Assembly (NCBI GenBank): GCA_035499655.1
Contig: DATJYL010000012.1
Location: 1-32,525 of the forward strand
Direction: 5' to 3'
DNA: 32,525 nucleotides
Source of the DNA: Pirellulales bacterium
Lineage (GTDB): Bacteria > Planctomycetota > Planctomycetia > Pirellulales > JADZDJ01
Of the stretch, positions 23,958 through 31,379 are shown piece by piece (positions within the stretch are counted from its first letter, which is position 1; the number at the start of each line of letters is the position of its first letter). The notes under the pieces are model-generated. The model did not search any database and was not told where the DNA came from. It was given only the letters and a program-made list of their open reading frames with translations. The translations under genes were made by a program, and so were the position numbers.

Positions 23958-25106
23958 TCACACCGGCACAAAACAATCGGGATCGGTCCACTGCCCCAAC
24001 TCTTCCTGGAACGTACGGCTTTTATCCACTTCCAATTGACCATCGTCGCCAATGTGGATGGCATACCGTTCCAGAGGCCGGGGTGCTGGGCCTTCAAAAT
24101 TAATTCCGTCTTTGTAAAACCCGCTGCCGTGACAGGGGCATTTGAATTTTTGTTCCGCTTCCAGCCAGTTGGGGGTGCAGCCCAGATGCGTGCAAACGGT
24201 TTTTAGTGCATAAATTTCCGGCTTGCCGTTGTACTCGCCGTTCACGATCCACACGCCATTGGAGGCCACGAATTTGGTTTCCACCTGCCCGGGCGCGAAG
24301 TTTTCCTTGGGACCCACTTTGAACTGGCTGGGGGGCTCAGTCAGCACGTTCGGGAACATGAAGCGCGCAAAGCCAAGCGTCCACAAACCGCCGGTCGCAG
24401 CCATCGCCGTCATGCCCACCGCCAACGCCGAGCCAAAAATCGTCCCCAAAAAACTGCGGCGATCTTCTTCCGCGGCCGCCGGCTTGGCGGGCGAAAGTTT
24501 CGCATATGCCGGTTTCGGCGGCATCGGCGGCACCGCCATTTTTTCTTTCGCCGGCGCTTTGGGCGATGCCTTGGCCGCAGGCAGTGCCGCCGCTTGTGCC
24601 TTCGTCATTGGACCCGGCTTTGCTCCCGCGCGAGCGGCGGCCAAAATGCTGGCAGTATCTTTCTCTTTCACCACCGCCGCTGCCACGGGTTTGGCAGCAG
24701 GCTTAGTCGCGGCTTTCTCCGGGTTTGCTTTTGCGACGGCGGCCGCGGGCTTATCGCCCGGAGCTTTGGCAGCAGGCTTCGGCGCGGCAGATTTCGCCGC
24801 CGGAGCAGCACCCGGTGCGGCGCCAGGCTTGCCGGCGCGGGCCATGGCCAATATATCTTTCACGCTGGGACGTTCGCCCGCCGCCAACGGTTTGGCAGCC
24901 GGCTTAGCCGCAGGTGCGGGAGCATCCTCCGCAGCGACAGGTTCTGCCGCGGCTGGCGCAGCTTCTTCCGCAGGTGCAAAAGCCTCTTCGGCGCCTGCCG
25001 CTGCCACGTCAGCTTTGCTCGCCGGTGCAGCGCCGCCTTCTTTGCCATCTGCCTTACGGGCCGCCGCCAGAATTTCGGCGACCGACATCTTTTTCTTGTC
25101 TGCCAT
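23958..25106 (-). CDS. Rieske iron-sulfur protein with a long Ala/Pro/Lys-rich N-terminus
   Basis: A 382-residue Rieske protein, the one-electron acceptor from quinol in the cytochrome b complex. The [2Fe-2S] site is complete: Cys305 and His307 in CTHLGC, Cys323 and His326 in CPCHG, with disulfide partners Cys310 and Cys325. The membrane anchor is at about 218-250 (RRSFLGTIFGS onward, with no twin-Arg-free alternative). The first 215 residues are low-complexity Ala/Pro/Lys and hold three copies of an ILAxAR motif: 8-18 (SVAEILAAARK), 81-91 (SVKDILAMARA) and 150-160. This part would lie in the cytoplasm. The ATG at 25106 (MADKKK) is preferred over a 46-codon upstream extension without protein-like content. 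It is the first gene of the respiratory operon. Confidence 0.93.
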   Translation of the reverse strand: MADKKKMSVAEILAAARKADGKEGGAAPASKADVAAAGAEEAFAPAEEAAPAAAEPVAAEDAPAPAAKPAAKPLAAGERPSVKDILAMARAGKPGAAPGAAPAAKSAAPKPAAKAPGDKPAAAVAKANPEKAATKPAAKPVAAAVVKEKDTASILAAARAGAKPGPMTKAQAAALPAAKASPKAPAKEKMAVPPMPPKPAYAKLSPAKPAAAEEDRRSFLGTIFGSALAVGMTAMAATGGLWTLGFARFMFPNVLTEPPSQFKVGPKENFAPGQVETKFVASNGVWIVNGEYNGKPEIYALKTVCTHLGCTPNWLEAEQKFKCPCHGSGFYKDGINFEGPAPRPLERYAIHIGDDGQLEVDKSRTFQEELGQWTDPDCFVPV

Positions 25107-25110
25107 AACG

Positions 25111-25124
25111 CTAATCCCTAATCC
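25111..25124. repeat. Tandem heptad in the Rieske leader
   Basis: Two exact copies of CTAATCC lie in tandem 5-18 bases before the Rieske ATG; on the gene strand this gives GGATTAG twice, covering the ribosome-binding region. It shares the 7-base period of the other arrays of this operon. Confidence 0.5.
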
Positions 25125-25289
25125 GCCGGCTTTCCTTGCAGGCGGCACACAATCGCCGGCGCTATCCGCCTGGGTTGGAAAGACACCCGCGATTGATTCA
25201 CATCCCAATCCTTCAGAATGCACAGCATTGAACCGTGCCGGCACTCGGTTGAGGAGGGGTTTGTGAGATTTTTCACGAAGTATCCCATG

Positions 25290-25317
25290 TTGTAGCTACC
25301 ATTCAACTTTTGTCAAC
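25290..25317 (-). promoter_or_regulatory. Candidate sigma70-type promoter of the respiratory operon
   Basis: On the minus strand a perfect TTGACA (25312-25317) is followed after 16 bases by TACAAC (25290-25295, 4 of 6 to TATAAT). Transcription would start near 25283, leaving a leader of about 175 bases before the Rieske gene. No other strong promoter was seen within the operon. Confidence 0.45.
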
Positions 25318-25619
25318 CGGGAATCTCCCCACGAAGAGCACCCTTTTTAATTTTACGCACAACGCACAATCGCACGAAATCCCCTCGTTCGGGCCGCAAA
25401 AATCATGACCTTCCCTAGCCATTTTTCTGCGTTTTCTCCATTGTGCCCGTTCGCTCCCAGCCACACTCATGCCACGGCGCTTGATGCTTTTGCCAACCGC
25501 TCGCACAATACACTGCGTAGCCATTGCAAAGAGAGTTACCAACAGAGAATGCTGCTGCATCATCATTGACAAGCAACGGACCGGCAGCACGCGGCACAAC
25601 TCACGGAGGATCGCAACTT

Positions 25620-26909
25620 ATGAACATCTTGATTATTGGCGCCGGCGGGCGCGAACACGCCTTGGCCTGGAAAATTAAGCAGAGCCCGCGGGTCAAGCGA
25701 GTTTTTGTCGCCCCCGGCAATGCCGGCACGGCCGCCGACGCGGAAAATGTCGATCTTTCCCCGACCGATTTTCCGCGCCTCATCCGCTTCGCCAAAGAAA
25801 ACGAAATCGCTCTAACCGTGGTCGGCCCGGAAGCGCCGCTGGTGGCCGGCATTGTCGACGCCTTTCAGGCGGAAAAGCTGCGCATCTTCGGTCCCTCCAA
25901 ATCCGCCGCCGAATTGGAAGGCAGCAAAGTCTTCTGCAAAAACTTGCTCCGCCAGGCCGACGTCCCCACGGCCGAGTATCAAGTCTTCCGCGAAATTACC
26001 CGCGCGCTCACCTACCTGCGCGATCGCGAAGATGTGCCCGTCGTGGTGAAGGCCGACGGCTTGGCCGCCGGCAAAGGCGTCTTCGTCTGCCGCGGCCGCG
26101 CCGAAGCCATGGATGCGGTCAACAGCCTGGCTAAACAAAAAATGTTTGGCGAGGCCGGCCGCCAAATCGTCATCGAAGAACGACTCGAAGGCCACGAGGC
26201 CAGCGTCTTGGCCATCACCGATGGCCGCACCATTCTCACGCTCCCCGCCGCGCAAGATCACAAGGCTGCCTTCGACGGCGATACCGGCCCCAACACCGGC
26301 GGCATGGGCGCATACTGCCCCACGCCGCTCATCACCGAAGCCGATCTCCACCGCATCGAGGAGCAAGTCCTGGTCCCTGTGGTCCACGCCCTCAAACGGA
26401 TGCGTCGACCCTTCCGCGGCGTGCTGTACGCCGGGCTGATGATGACCGGCCAAGGCCCCCGCGTGCTGGAATTCAACGTCCGCTTCGGCGATCCCGAATG
26501 TCAGCCGCTGCTGATGCGATTGCAAAGCGACCTGGTCGATTTGCTCGAAGGCGTCGTCGACGACCGATTAGTTACCGTCGGGCCGCCGCAGTGGGATCCG
26601 CGCACGGCCGTGTGTGTCGTCATGGCCAGCGCCGGCTACCCGGGCAGTTACGAGCGCGGCCTGTCCATCCGTGGCCTGGACGAAGCGGCCAAAGTCCCCG
26701 ACGTAAAAGTGTTCCACTCCGGCACCGCCACTGCCGACGGACGCGTGGTAACCAACGGCGGCCGTGTGCTGACCGTCACCGCGCTGGGCAATTCCATCCC
26801 CGCCGCCAAACTTTCCGCCTACACTGCCGTCAAGCAAATCCGTTGGGAAGGCGCCTGGTGCCGAAAAGATATCTCCGACAAAGCCCAAGGCTACACTCAT
26901 AGAGAGTAG
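25620..26909 (+). CDS. purD: Phosphoribosylamine-glycine ligase (GAR synthetase)
   Basis: Joins phosphoribosylamine and glycine with ATP in step two of purine synthesis. The 429-residue protein has the usual family length and motifs: GAGGREHALAWK at the N-terminus, the ATP-grasp lid VVKADGLAAGKGV, DGDTGPNTGGMGAYCP, and the metal-binding EFNVRFGDPECQ. The start at 25620 gives the canonical MNILIIGAGG and has GGAGG about ten bases upstream. It is divergent from the respiratory operon and appears to be a single-gene unit. No disruption is seen. Confidence 0.97.
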   Translation: MNILIIGAGGREHALAWKIKQSPRVKRVFVAPGNAGTAADAENVDLSPTDFPRLIRFAKENEIALTVVGPEAPLVAGIVDAFQAEKLRIFGPSKSAAELEGSKVFCKNLLRQADVPTAEYQVFREITRALTYLRDREDVPVVVKADGLAAGKGVFVCRGRAEAMDAVNSLAKQKMFGEAGRQIVIEERLEGHEASVLAITDGRTILTLPAAQDHKAAFDGDTGPNTGGMGAYCPTPLITEADLHRIEEQVLVPVVHALKRMRRPFRGVLYAGLMMTGQGPRVLEFNVRFGDPECQPLLMRLQSDLVDLLEGVVDDRLVTVGPPQWDPRTAVCVVMASAGYPGSYERGLSIRGLDEAAKVPDVKVFHSGTATADGRVVTNGGRVLTVTALGNSIPAAKLSAYTAVKQIRWEGAWCRKDISDKAQGYTHRE

Positions 26910-26983
26910 CTCTCATGGAAGAAATAATTCCCGCGATGGAATTGCCAATCTGCGAGCGGATGCAAGAAGCAATGACCTGCCAC

Positions 26984-27385
26984 TCAGCCGTAAATCACCT
27001 TGGCTGCATAGCGAAACAGCAATACCACCGCCCCAACAAAAATCACCCCAGCGCCCAAAATTTCGATCACTAGCGCCACAGGAAATGTCGTCGAGCCACC
27101 CGTATTGCCGCCCCCTCCGGGCAAATCGTATTGCGGTACAACCTGCGGGTCAGAATCCTCCCGCGTAGTCGCCAGCGTTTCGGTACGAATTCCAGATGCA
27201 GGAGTTTCCTCTAAGCTGGACACAGTTTGCACGCCCTGCAATGGGCTCGCGTCCAAATTCGACAGGGAAGTTTCCAGTGTCTTCAAACTCGACGAGGGTG
27301 AATCGGGAACGGTTTGTCCCTGGGCCCTGGCGAAAACAAACAAGCCGCCAATCAGAAATGCCCCAACCAGCGATGGCTTGAACAT
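26984..27385 (-). CDS. Secreted or membrane protein of unknown function
   Basis: A 133-residue protein with a signal-like N-terminus (FKPSLVGAFLIGGLFVFARAQG), a polar Ser/Thr/Leu/Glu-rich middle (about 25-95), a short Gly run (LPGGGGNTGG) and a C-terminal membrane helix (FPVALVIEILGAGVIFVGAVVLLF) with a small basic end. The ATG at 27385 gives the best signal peptide; an upstream TTG/ATG start near 27442 would add 19 residues. The helix plus short basic end resembles a surface-anchor tail, but there is no PEP or LPXTG motif. Convergent with purD (74-base gap). Family not recognised. Confidence 0.55.
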   Translation of the reverse strand: MFKPSLVGAFLIGGLFVFARAQGQTVPDSPSSSLKTLETSLSNLDASPLQGVQTVSSLEETPASGIRTETLATTREDSDPQVVPQYDLPGGGGNTGGSTTFPVALVIEILGAGVIFVGAVVLLFRYAAKVIYG

Positions 27386-27470
27386 AGATGCAGAAGACTC
27401 TCGAAAAAATCCGAGCTCCTCTGCCTGGTCACCCCTCATCAAATCATAATCAAAGCCTTCTATTCCATGA

Positions 27471-27487
27471 CACCCATCGTTTGGGTG
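27471..27487. terminator. Small hairpin between two minus-strand genes
   Basis: CACCCA (27471-27476) pairs with TGGGTG (27482-27487) across a 5-base loop, extended by two flanking bases on each side (GA/AC region). It lies after the PEP-CTERM gene start region's neighbour and upstream of the small secreted protein's start at 27385. Without a T-run its role as terminator is uncertain. Confidence 0.25.
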
Positions 27488-27522
27488 ACACTATTTAATC
27501 AACGCTCGTCCCCCCGCACAAA

Positions 27523-28302
27523 TCATGCAGATGCATCGTAACGCAACCACCGCCCACCACGTCGACAACGTGGTAATGCCAATCCCATCAATCCCGCCGC
27601 GGCCATCGCAGCCAATATCGCGCTGGCCGGTTCCGGAACCGGCGCGGTAATAATCCGCACTTCGTCCACGGCGCCTCCCACTTCCAAGCTCAAGGCCGTC
27701 ACCGTGCGCGAAAAACCGATACCGACGTCCCCCGGCACGCCAATCTCCAGACTGTCGTTGCCTTCCAACGGGTCGACCGTCGCTCCCCGATATTGATATC
27801 CGTTTGGATAAGTCGTGCTTGAACTACCGACAATCCCGTCGCTCAAGTCGAGATTACTATCCGAAAAAATCGCGCCGATAATGTTTTCGTCAGTGACCAC
27901 TTCGCATGCCGCCGTGTCAGGGTCAAATGCTCCTCCCGCGGTATCAAAGTGAATCATAAAACTGCTCACCACCGTTCCCGCGGGAATAACACCGGGAAAC
28001 GTCGTGCTTGGAGTTGAATACAATCCCGGAATGCCGTGGCCCCAGCCGTTGGTGTCGGTGTGCAGATCGCTGGGCAACACAAAGTCGGTCAATTCGTCAA
28101 ACACCGAAACCTGTCCGGTCAGCGCACCCTTGAGCAACGACGCTGGCGGCGTGGACAATAACACGGCTGGAAAAGGGTAGTCGTTAAAGGTAATGACTTG
28201 CGTTACTTTGGCCCGGCACACACGCGGTGCGATCAATGCCACCAGAAACAACCCAATGGCCGACCCCCACGCCAGAAGCGAAATGCCTTGCCTTCGTATC
28301 AT
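27523..28302 (-). CDS. PEP-CTERM sorted secreted protein
   Basis: The 259-residue protein has a signal peptide (about residues 9-31, GSAIGLFLVALIAPRVCRA) and a C-terminal PEP-CTERM tail: VPEPAS, a hydrophobic Ala/Leu/Gly stretch and a basic end (RCRRGGR). The middle is a beta-rich domain of the sort seen in planctomycete PEP-CTERM proteins (VTQVITFNDYPFP; a later SRTVTALSLEVGGAVDEVRI). The residues after the basic cluster (WLRYDASA) extend slightly past a usual tail. It should be exported and processed by an exosortase. The ATG at 28302 has GAGG upstream; a promoter candidate lies at 28356-28384. Specific role unknown. Confidence 0.82.
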   Translation of the reverse strand: MIRRQGISLLAWGSAIGLFLVALIAPRVCRAKVTQVITFNDYPFPAVLLSTPPASLLKGALTGQVSVFDELTDFVLPSDLHTDTNGWGHGIPGLYSTPSTTFPGVIPAGTVVSSFMIHFDTAGGAFDPDTAACEVVTDENIIGAIFSDSNLDLSDGIVGSSSTTYPNGYQYRGATVDPLEGNDSLEIGVPGDVGIGFSRTVTALSLEVGGAVDEVRIITAPVPEPASAILAAMAAAGLMGLALPRCRRGGRWLRYDASA

Positions 28303-28355
28303 GGGCCCCTCGTGATGCTTGCCCCCCAAAAAAAGGGTATGCGATATGCTCCGGC

Positions 28356-28384
28356 ATTATAAACCTCCCTTGAGTAGGGGTAAA
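28356..28384 (-). promoter_or_regulatory. Candidate promoter of the PEP-CTERM gene
   Basis: On the minus strand a perfect TATAAT (28356-28361) lies 17 bases after TTTACC (28379-28384, 4 of 6 to TTGACA). Start of transcription would be near 28349, about 47 bases before the ATG at 28302. A small dyad (CCCT, 5-base loop, AGGG) overlaps the spacer. Confidence 0.5.
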
Positions 28385-28497
28385 GCAAATTGTCAAGAAA
28401 TGCTGGGAACGCTCGCCCGCCCTGCCGTCGGTTCGCCGCCCATTGCGCAACACGCCAAACTACATTACATTAGAAATCAACCGTAAATTCGCCGAAT

Positions 28498-29388
28498 ATG
28501 CCCACTGAAGTGACCCCTCAACCTGAACCTGCGCTGCGGAACATTTCCGACACGGCGCGCTGGGTCGCCGTGTATCGGGCCCGCGAAACCCAGCGGCCCG
28601 ACGCCGTGTTCCGCGATCCGTTTGCCGCCCGACTGGCCGGCGAGCAGGGGAAGCAAATCGCGGCCGGTTTCTCGCTCAGCGAAACGCACGCCTGGTCGTT
28701 CGTGGCCCGCACGTTTCTCATCGACCGATTCATCACCCAGGAAATCCAGCGCGGCGTCGACATGGTGGTGAATTTGGCCGCCGGCCTCGATGCCCGACCT
28801 TACCGGATGGCGCTGCCCAAGGAGCTGCGCTGGGTGGAAGTCGATCTGCCCGATTTGTTGGATTACAAAGAATCGGTTTTGAAAGACGACAATCCGCTGT
28901 GCAGCCTGGAGCGCGTCCGGCTGAATTTGGCCGATGTCGACGCCCGGCGCACGTTGTTCGCCGAGCTTAGCGGCCAGGCGAAAAAAGTGTTGGTGCTGAC
29001 CGAAGGCTTGCTCATTTATTTAGCCGCCGACGAAGTGCGCAGCCTGGCGGCCGATTTGGCCCAAAAGCCCGCGTTCCGCCACTGGATTTTCGATTTGGTT
29101 TCCCCCGCCCTGCTCGCCATGTTGCAACAAGGCATGGGGCAGCAATTGGATGCCGCCGGCGTGCCGCTGAAATTTGGACCGCCGGAAGGCCCCGATTTTT
29201 TCCAGCCCTGCGGCTGGCAGCCCAAAGACGTGGCCTCGCTGTTGAAAACGGCCGCGCGCTTAAAACGACTGACACTGGGCATGCGGCTGATTGCGTTGCT
29301 GCCCGAAAATAAACCCTGGCGCAGCGCGCGGCCCTGGTCGGGCATTTGCCTGATGCAGCGCAGCGCGTCAACTTCCGCTGGCCTGTGA
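28498..29388 (+). CDS. SAM-dependent methyltransferase, TIGR00027/leucine carboxyl methyltransferase-like
   Basis: The 296-residue protein belongs to the LCM-like class I methyltransferases. It has the family start (ISDTARWVAVYRARETQRPDAVFRDPFAARLAG), the SAM-binding motif NLAAGLDARPYR (92-103), the acidic WVEVDLPDLLDYK loop and LVLTEGLLIYL (motif IV region). The substrate is unknown; relatives act on small molecules or polyketides. It is divergent from the PEP-CTERM gene. The ATG at 28498 gives the normal family N-terminus, though the leader has no strong ribosome binding site. Confidence 0.9.
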   Translation: MPTEVTPQPEPALRNISDTARWVAVYRARETQRPDAVFRDPFAARLAGEQGKQIAAGFSLSETHAWSFVARTFLIDRFITQEIQRGVDMVVNLAAGLDARPYRMALPKELRWVEVDLPDLLDYKESVLKDDNPLCSLERVRLNLADVDARRTLFAELSGQAKKVLVLTEGLLIYLAADEVRSLAADLAQKPAFRHWIFDLVSPALLAMLQQGMGQQLDAAGVPLKFGPPEGPDFFQPCGWQPKDVASLLKTAARLKRLTLGMRLIALLPENKPWRSARPWSGICLMQRSASTSAGL

Positions 29389-29433
29389 CAATTCCTGGTG
29401 GTGGGACAATTTGAAATTCCGACAGGCGCTTTT

Positions 29434-29452
29434 CCCGACTGACACAGTCGGG
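29434..29452. terminator. Perfect 8-bp hairpin after the methyltransferase gene
   Basis: CCCGACTG (29434-29441) pairs perfectly with CAGTCGGG (29445-29452) around the loop ACA, 45 bases after the methyltransferase stop. A TTTT run precedes rather than follows it on the plus strand, so it is not a standard intrinsic terminator for the methyltransferase; it may mark an RNA end or be a repeat element. Confidence 0.4.
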
Positions 29453-29569
29453 CTATGTTCAAATTGGCCCACTACCCAATTCCTTGGCGACTTGCATCTG
29501 ATAGTAATGGCCCTTACGATGAAAAATTCCCTAACGAATTCAGAAAATCGAATACGACGAGAACACCCC

Positions 29570-30895
29570 ATGCGCGCCGCTAAACTTTTGGCCGGTGTCA
29601 TTTTCGCCTGGCTGGCCCTGCACTTTCCGATTTCTACCCCGGCCGTCGCCGCAGATTCCGCCGGCAAAAACACCGTGCTCTGGATCAGCGTCGACGGCAA
29701 CCGCGGCGATTACGTGGACCGGGGTGTAACCCCCTTCCTCAATAGCCTGATGCAGCACGGCGATTACTCCAAGCAATTGACCCCCATTTTCCCTTCCCTC
29801 ACTTTTCCCAGCCACACCTCCGAAGTCACGGGCGTTCTTCCTGGCATTCATGGCATCGTCTCGAACAAATTTTTCGACACCAGCGTTGGCAAACTGTTCG
29901 ACTTGCCCAGCATGGGCCCGAATCAGCTTGAAGCCGAACCCATCTGGCAAACCGCGACGCGTCAAGGAGTTCGCACGGCGGTGTGGGATTGGCCCCTTTC
30001 CTCCAACGAAAACAGTTTGCCCGCCGGCGCCACGCAGGCCGCCATTTATGATCCCAGCGATGCTTTCGATGTGCACGAAACCGATGCTCAGCGGTTGGAA
30101 AAGCTGGTCGACGCCTACCGCAAGGATTGCGACAATCCCGACAACAAACAGCCGCTGCGACTGTTGATGGGTTACGCTTTTTCCGTCGATCACGCGGGTC
30201 ACGGCGACGGTCCGGAATCGGAAGGCGTCACCAAGGCCATCCACGAGGTCGATCAAGACTTGGAAAAAGTCGTGGGCGAAGTGGCCGATGTCTTCAAGCA
30301 GCACATGCACCCGGACCAGGGTGACGCGCTGTACGTGCTGATTACCACCGATCACGGCATGGACATCATCAAAACGCTCGTGAACTTAAATTGGCTGATC
30401 GGCCGCACCGACGTTCCGGCGCCCGATCCGGTGCGTGCTATCTGGAGCGGCAGCGTCGCCAACATTTATTTGAACGATGTTCCGGGATCCCAGCGCGAAG
30501 TGGTGAAGAACAGCATCCTGGAAAATCTCCGCAAGGCTTCCTATCTGAAATGTTGGACGCGCGACGAACTTCCCACGACATGGAATTACGCCAATGCCGA
30601 TCGCACCGGCGACATCGTCGTCAGCCTGGACCCCGGCTACTACTTTACCAGCCACGATCTGGCCGGAACTGAGCCGGCCGAAGCCGACCCCAAATCGCTC
30701 AAAGGGATGCACGGTTACGATCCGGCGTTGGACGACAAAATGTTGGGATTCATGGTGCTGGCGCGATATGGTTCCGATCAGCCGGGCCATGATTTGGGAC
30801 CTGTTAGCACGCTCCGGCTGCATCCCACGGTGGCCAAACTGCTGGGCATTCAACCGGCCGCCGGTGCAAAAGGTCCCCCGCTCGACATTCCTTAG
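29570..30895 (+). CDS. Secreted type I phosphodiesterase/nucleotide pyrophosphatase-like protein
   Basis: An alkaline-phosphatase-superfamily hydrolase of the NPP type that cleaves phosphodiester or pyrophosphate bonds outside the cytoplasm. The 441-residue protein has a signal peptide (about 1-28, ending PAVAA). Metal and catalytic residues are visible: Asp42 in WISVDGNRGDY, nucleophile Thr78 in PSLTFPSHTSEVTGVLPGIHG, an Asp/His pair in GYAFSVDHAGHGDGP, Asp/His in TTDHGM, and a late His in GMHGYDP. The ATG at 29570 gives the clean signal peptide; earlier in-frame starts would bury it. The actual substrate cannot be told from sequence. Convergent with the next gene (14 bases). Confidence 0.92.
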   Translation: MRAAKLLAGVIFAWLALHFPISTPAVAADSAGKNTVLWISVDGNRGDYVDRGVTPFLNSLMQHGDYSKQLTPIFPSLTFPSHTSEVTGVLPGIHGIVSNKFFDTSVGKLFDLPSMGPNQLEAEPIWQTATRQGVRTAVWDWPLSSNENSLPAGATQAAIYDPSDAFDVHETDAQRLEKLVDAYRKDCDNPDNKQPLRLLMGYAFSVDHAGHGDGPESEGVTKAIHEVDQDLEKVVGEVADVFKQHMHPDQGDALYVLITTDHGMDIIKTLVNLNWLIGRTDVPAPDPVRAIWSGSVANIYLNDVPGSQREVVKNSILENLRKASYLKCWTRDELPTTWNYANADRTGDIVVSLDPGYYFTSHDLAGTEPAEADPKSLKGMHGYDPALDDKMLGFMVLARYGSDQPGHDLGPVSTLRLHPTVAKLLGIQPAAGAKGPPLDIP

Positions 30896-30909
30896 AAAAT
30901 GACTTTACC

Positions 30910-31101
30910 TCATTTCCGCTTGCGTCCGACTTTGCCTTTCCCCTTAGCGGATTTCGCCGCCGCCGCTTTCGCAGGCGCCGTTTTCGCTTTGGCGGTTTTT
31001 GTGACCGCCGCTTTTGTCGCTGGGGGTTTTCCCACCTTGCTAAATGCTCGTTCCCAGCCTGTGGCATATTTGTGCGTGGCGCCAATCCGCAAAATCGTCA
31101 T
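30910..31101 (-). CDS. Small basic protein with Lys/Ala-rich tail
   Basis: A 63-residue protein with a conserved-looking head (MTILRIGATHKYATGWERAF) and a tail of Lys/Ala repeats (KTAKAKTAPAKAAAAK, then KGKGKVGRKRK) like the tails of histone H1-type bacterial proteins. AAGGA eight bases before the ATG supports it. Such short proteins with an ILRIG..KY...W head are common in planctomycetes as I recall, usually annotated hypothetical. Nucleic-acid binding through the tail is plausible. The plus-strand frame over the same bases is a shadow. Confidence 0.8.
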   Translation of the reverse strand: MTILRIGATHKYATGWERAFSKVGKPPATKAAVTKTAKAKTAPAKAAAAKSAKGKGKVGRKRK

Positions 31102-31269
31102 GCTGTGATCCTTCGGTTTTAATGTTGTGCTGACGGATGTTGGAAATCAAGTTGTTTGATTTTCAAAATACCATGAAAATGTGGTGAACCGTCAAGGGGA
31201 CGTGGTGGCGAGGCTTTGCGATTTATCTGCAGCGAATGGCGATGGTAGCATGTGCTTTATTATTTCGGG

Positions 31270-31297
31270 TTGCTTGATTGAGGAGCATCGCGATAAT
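31270..31297 (+). promoter_or_regulatory. Weak promoter candidate for the PQQ-like membrane protein
   Basis: TTGCTT (31270-31275), 16 bases, then GATAAT (31292-31297, 5 of 6 to TATAAT), about 83 bases before the ATG at 31380. The -35 is poor. The remaining 278-base divergent gap has no other feature I can support. Confidence 0.28.
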
Positions 31298-31379
31298 TTA
31301 CAATCATCAGCAACTTGATCGACGGTTTTGCACCGTCATGGTTTATCTGGTTGCAAAAATCGCTTGAGGAACTGCTGTC

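Larger units (their letters stand above)
25107..25619. other. Divergent intergenic region between the respiratory operon and purD
   Basis: No convincing gene lies in these 513 bases; open frames here have no protein-like composition. The region should hold both promoters. A good minus-strand promoter candidate is at 25290-25317. Directly before the Rieske start the 7-base unit CTAATCC is repeated in tandem (25111-25124). On the purD side, GGAGG (25605-25609) is the ribosome binding site; a TTGACA at 25565-25570 has no matching -10. Confidence 0.6.

Noticed and set aside
16801-25106. Alternative complex III (ActA-F)
   Set aside because: The genes encode a Rieske protein and a split cytochrome b with b-heme His pairs, not ActB/ActC-type molybdopterin-like and NrfD-like subunits.
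24223-25266. Long plus-strand frame of 347 codons, Ala-rich
   Set aside because: It is the antisense of the Ala/Lys/Pro-rich Rieske head; high GC and the repeat composition keep the opposite frame open.
25303-25599. Minus-strand frame of 98 codons between the Rieske gene and purD
   Set aside because: No ribosome binding site, mixed Cys/Arg/Met composition and overlap with the purD leader; it looks random.
28356-28396. TTGACA (28391-28396) paired with TATAAT (28356-28361) as a promoter
   Set aside because: The spacer would be 29 bases, far beyond the 16-18 expected; TTTACC at 17 bases is the better partner.
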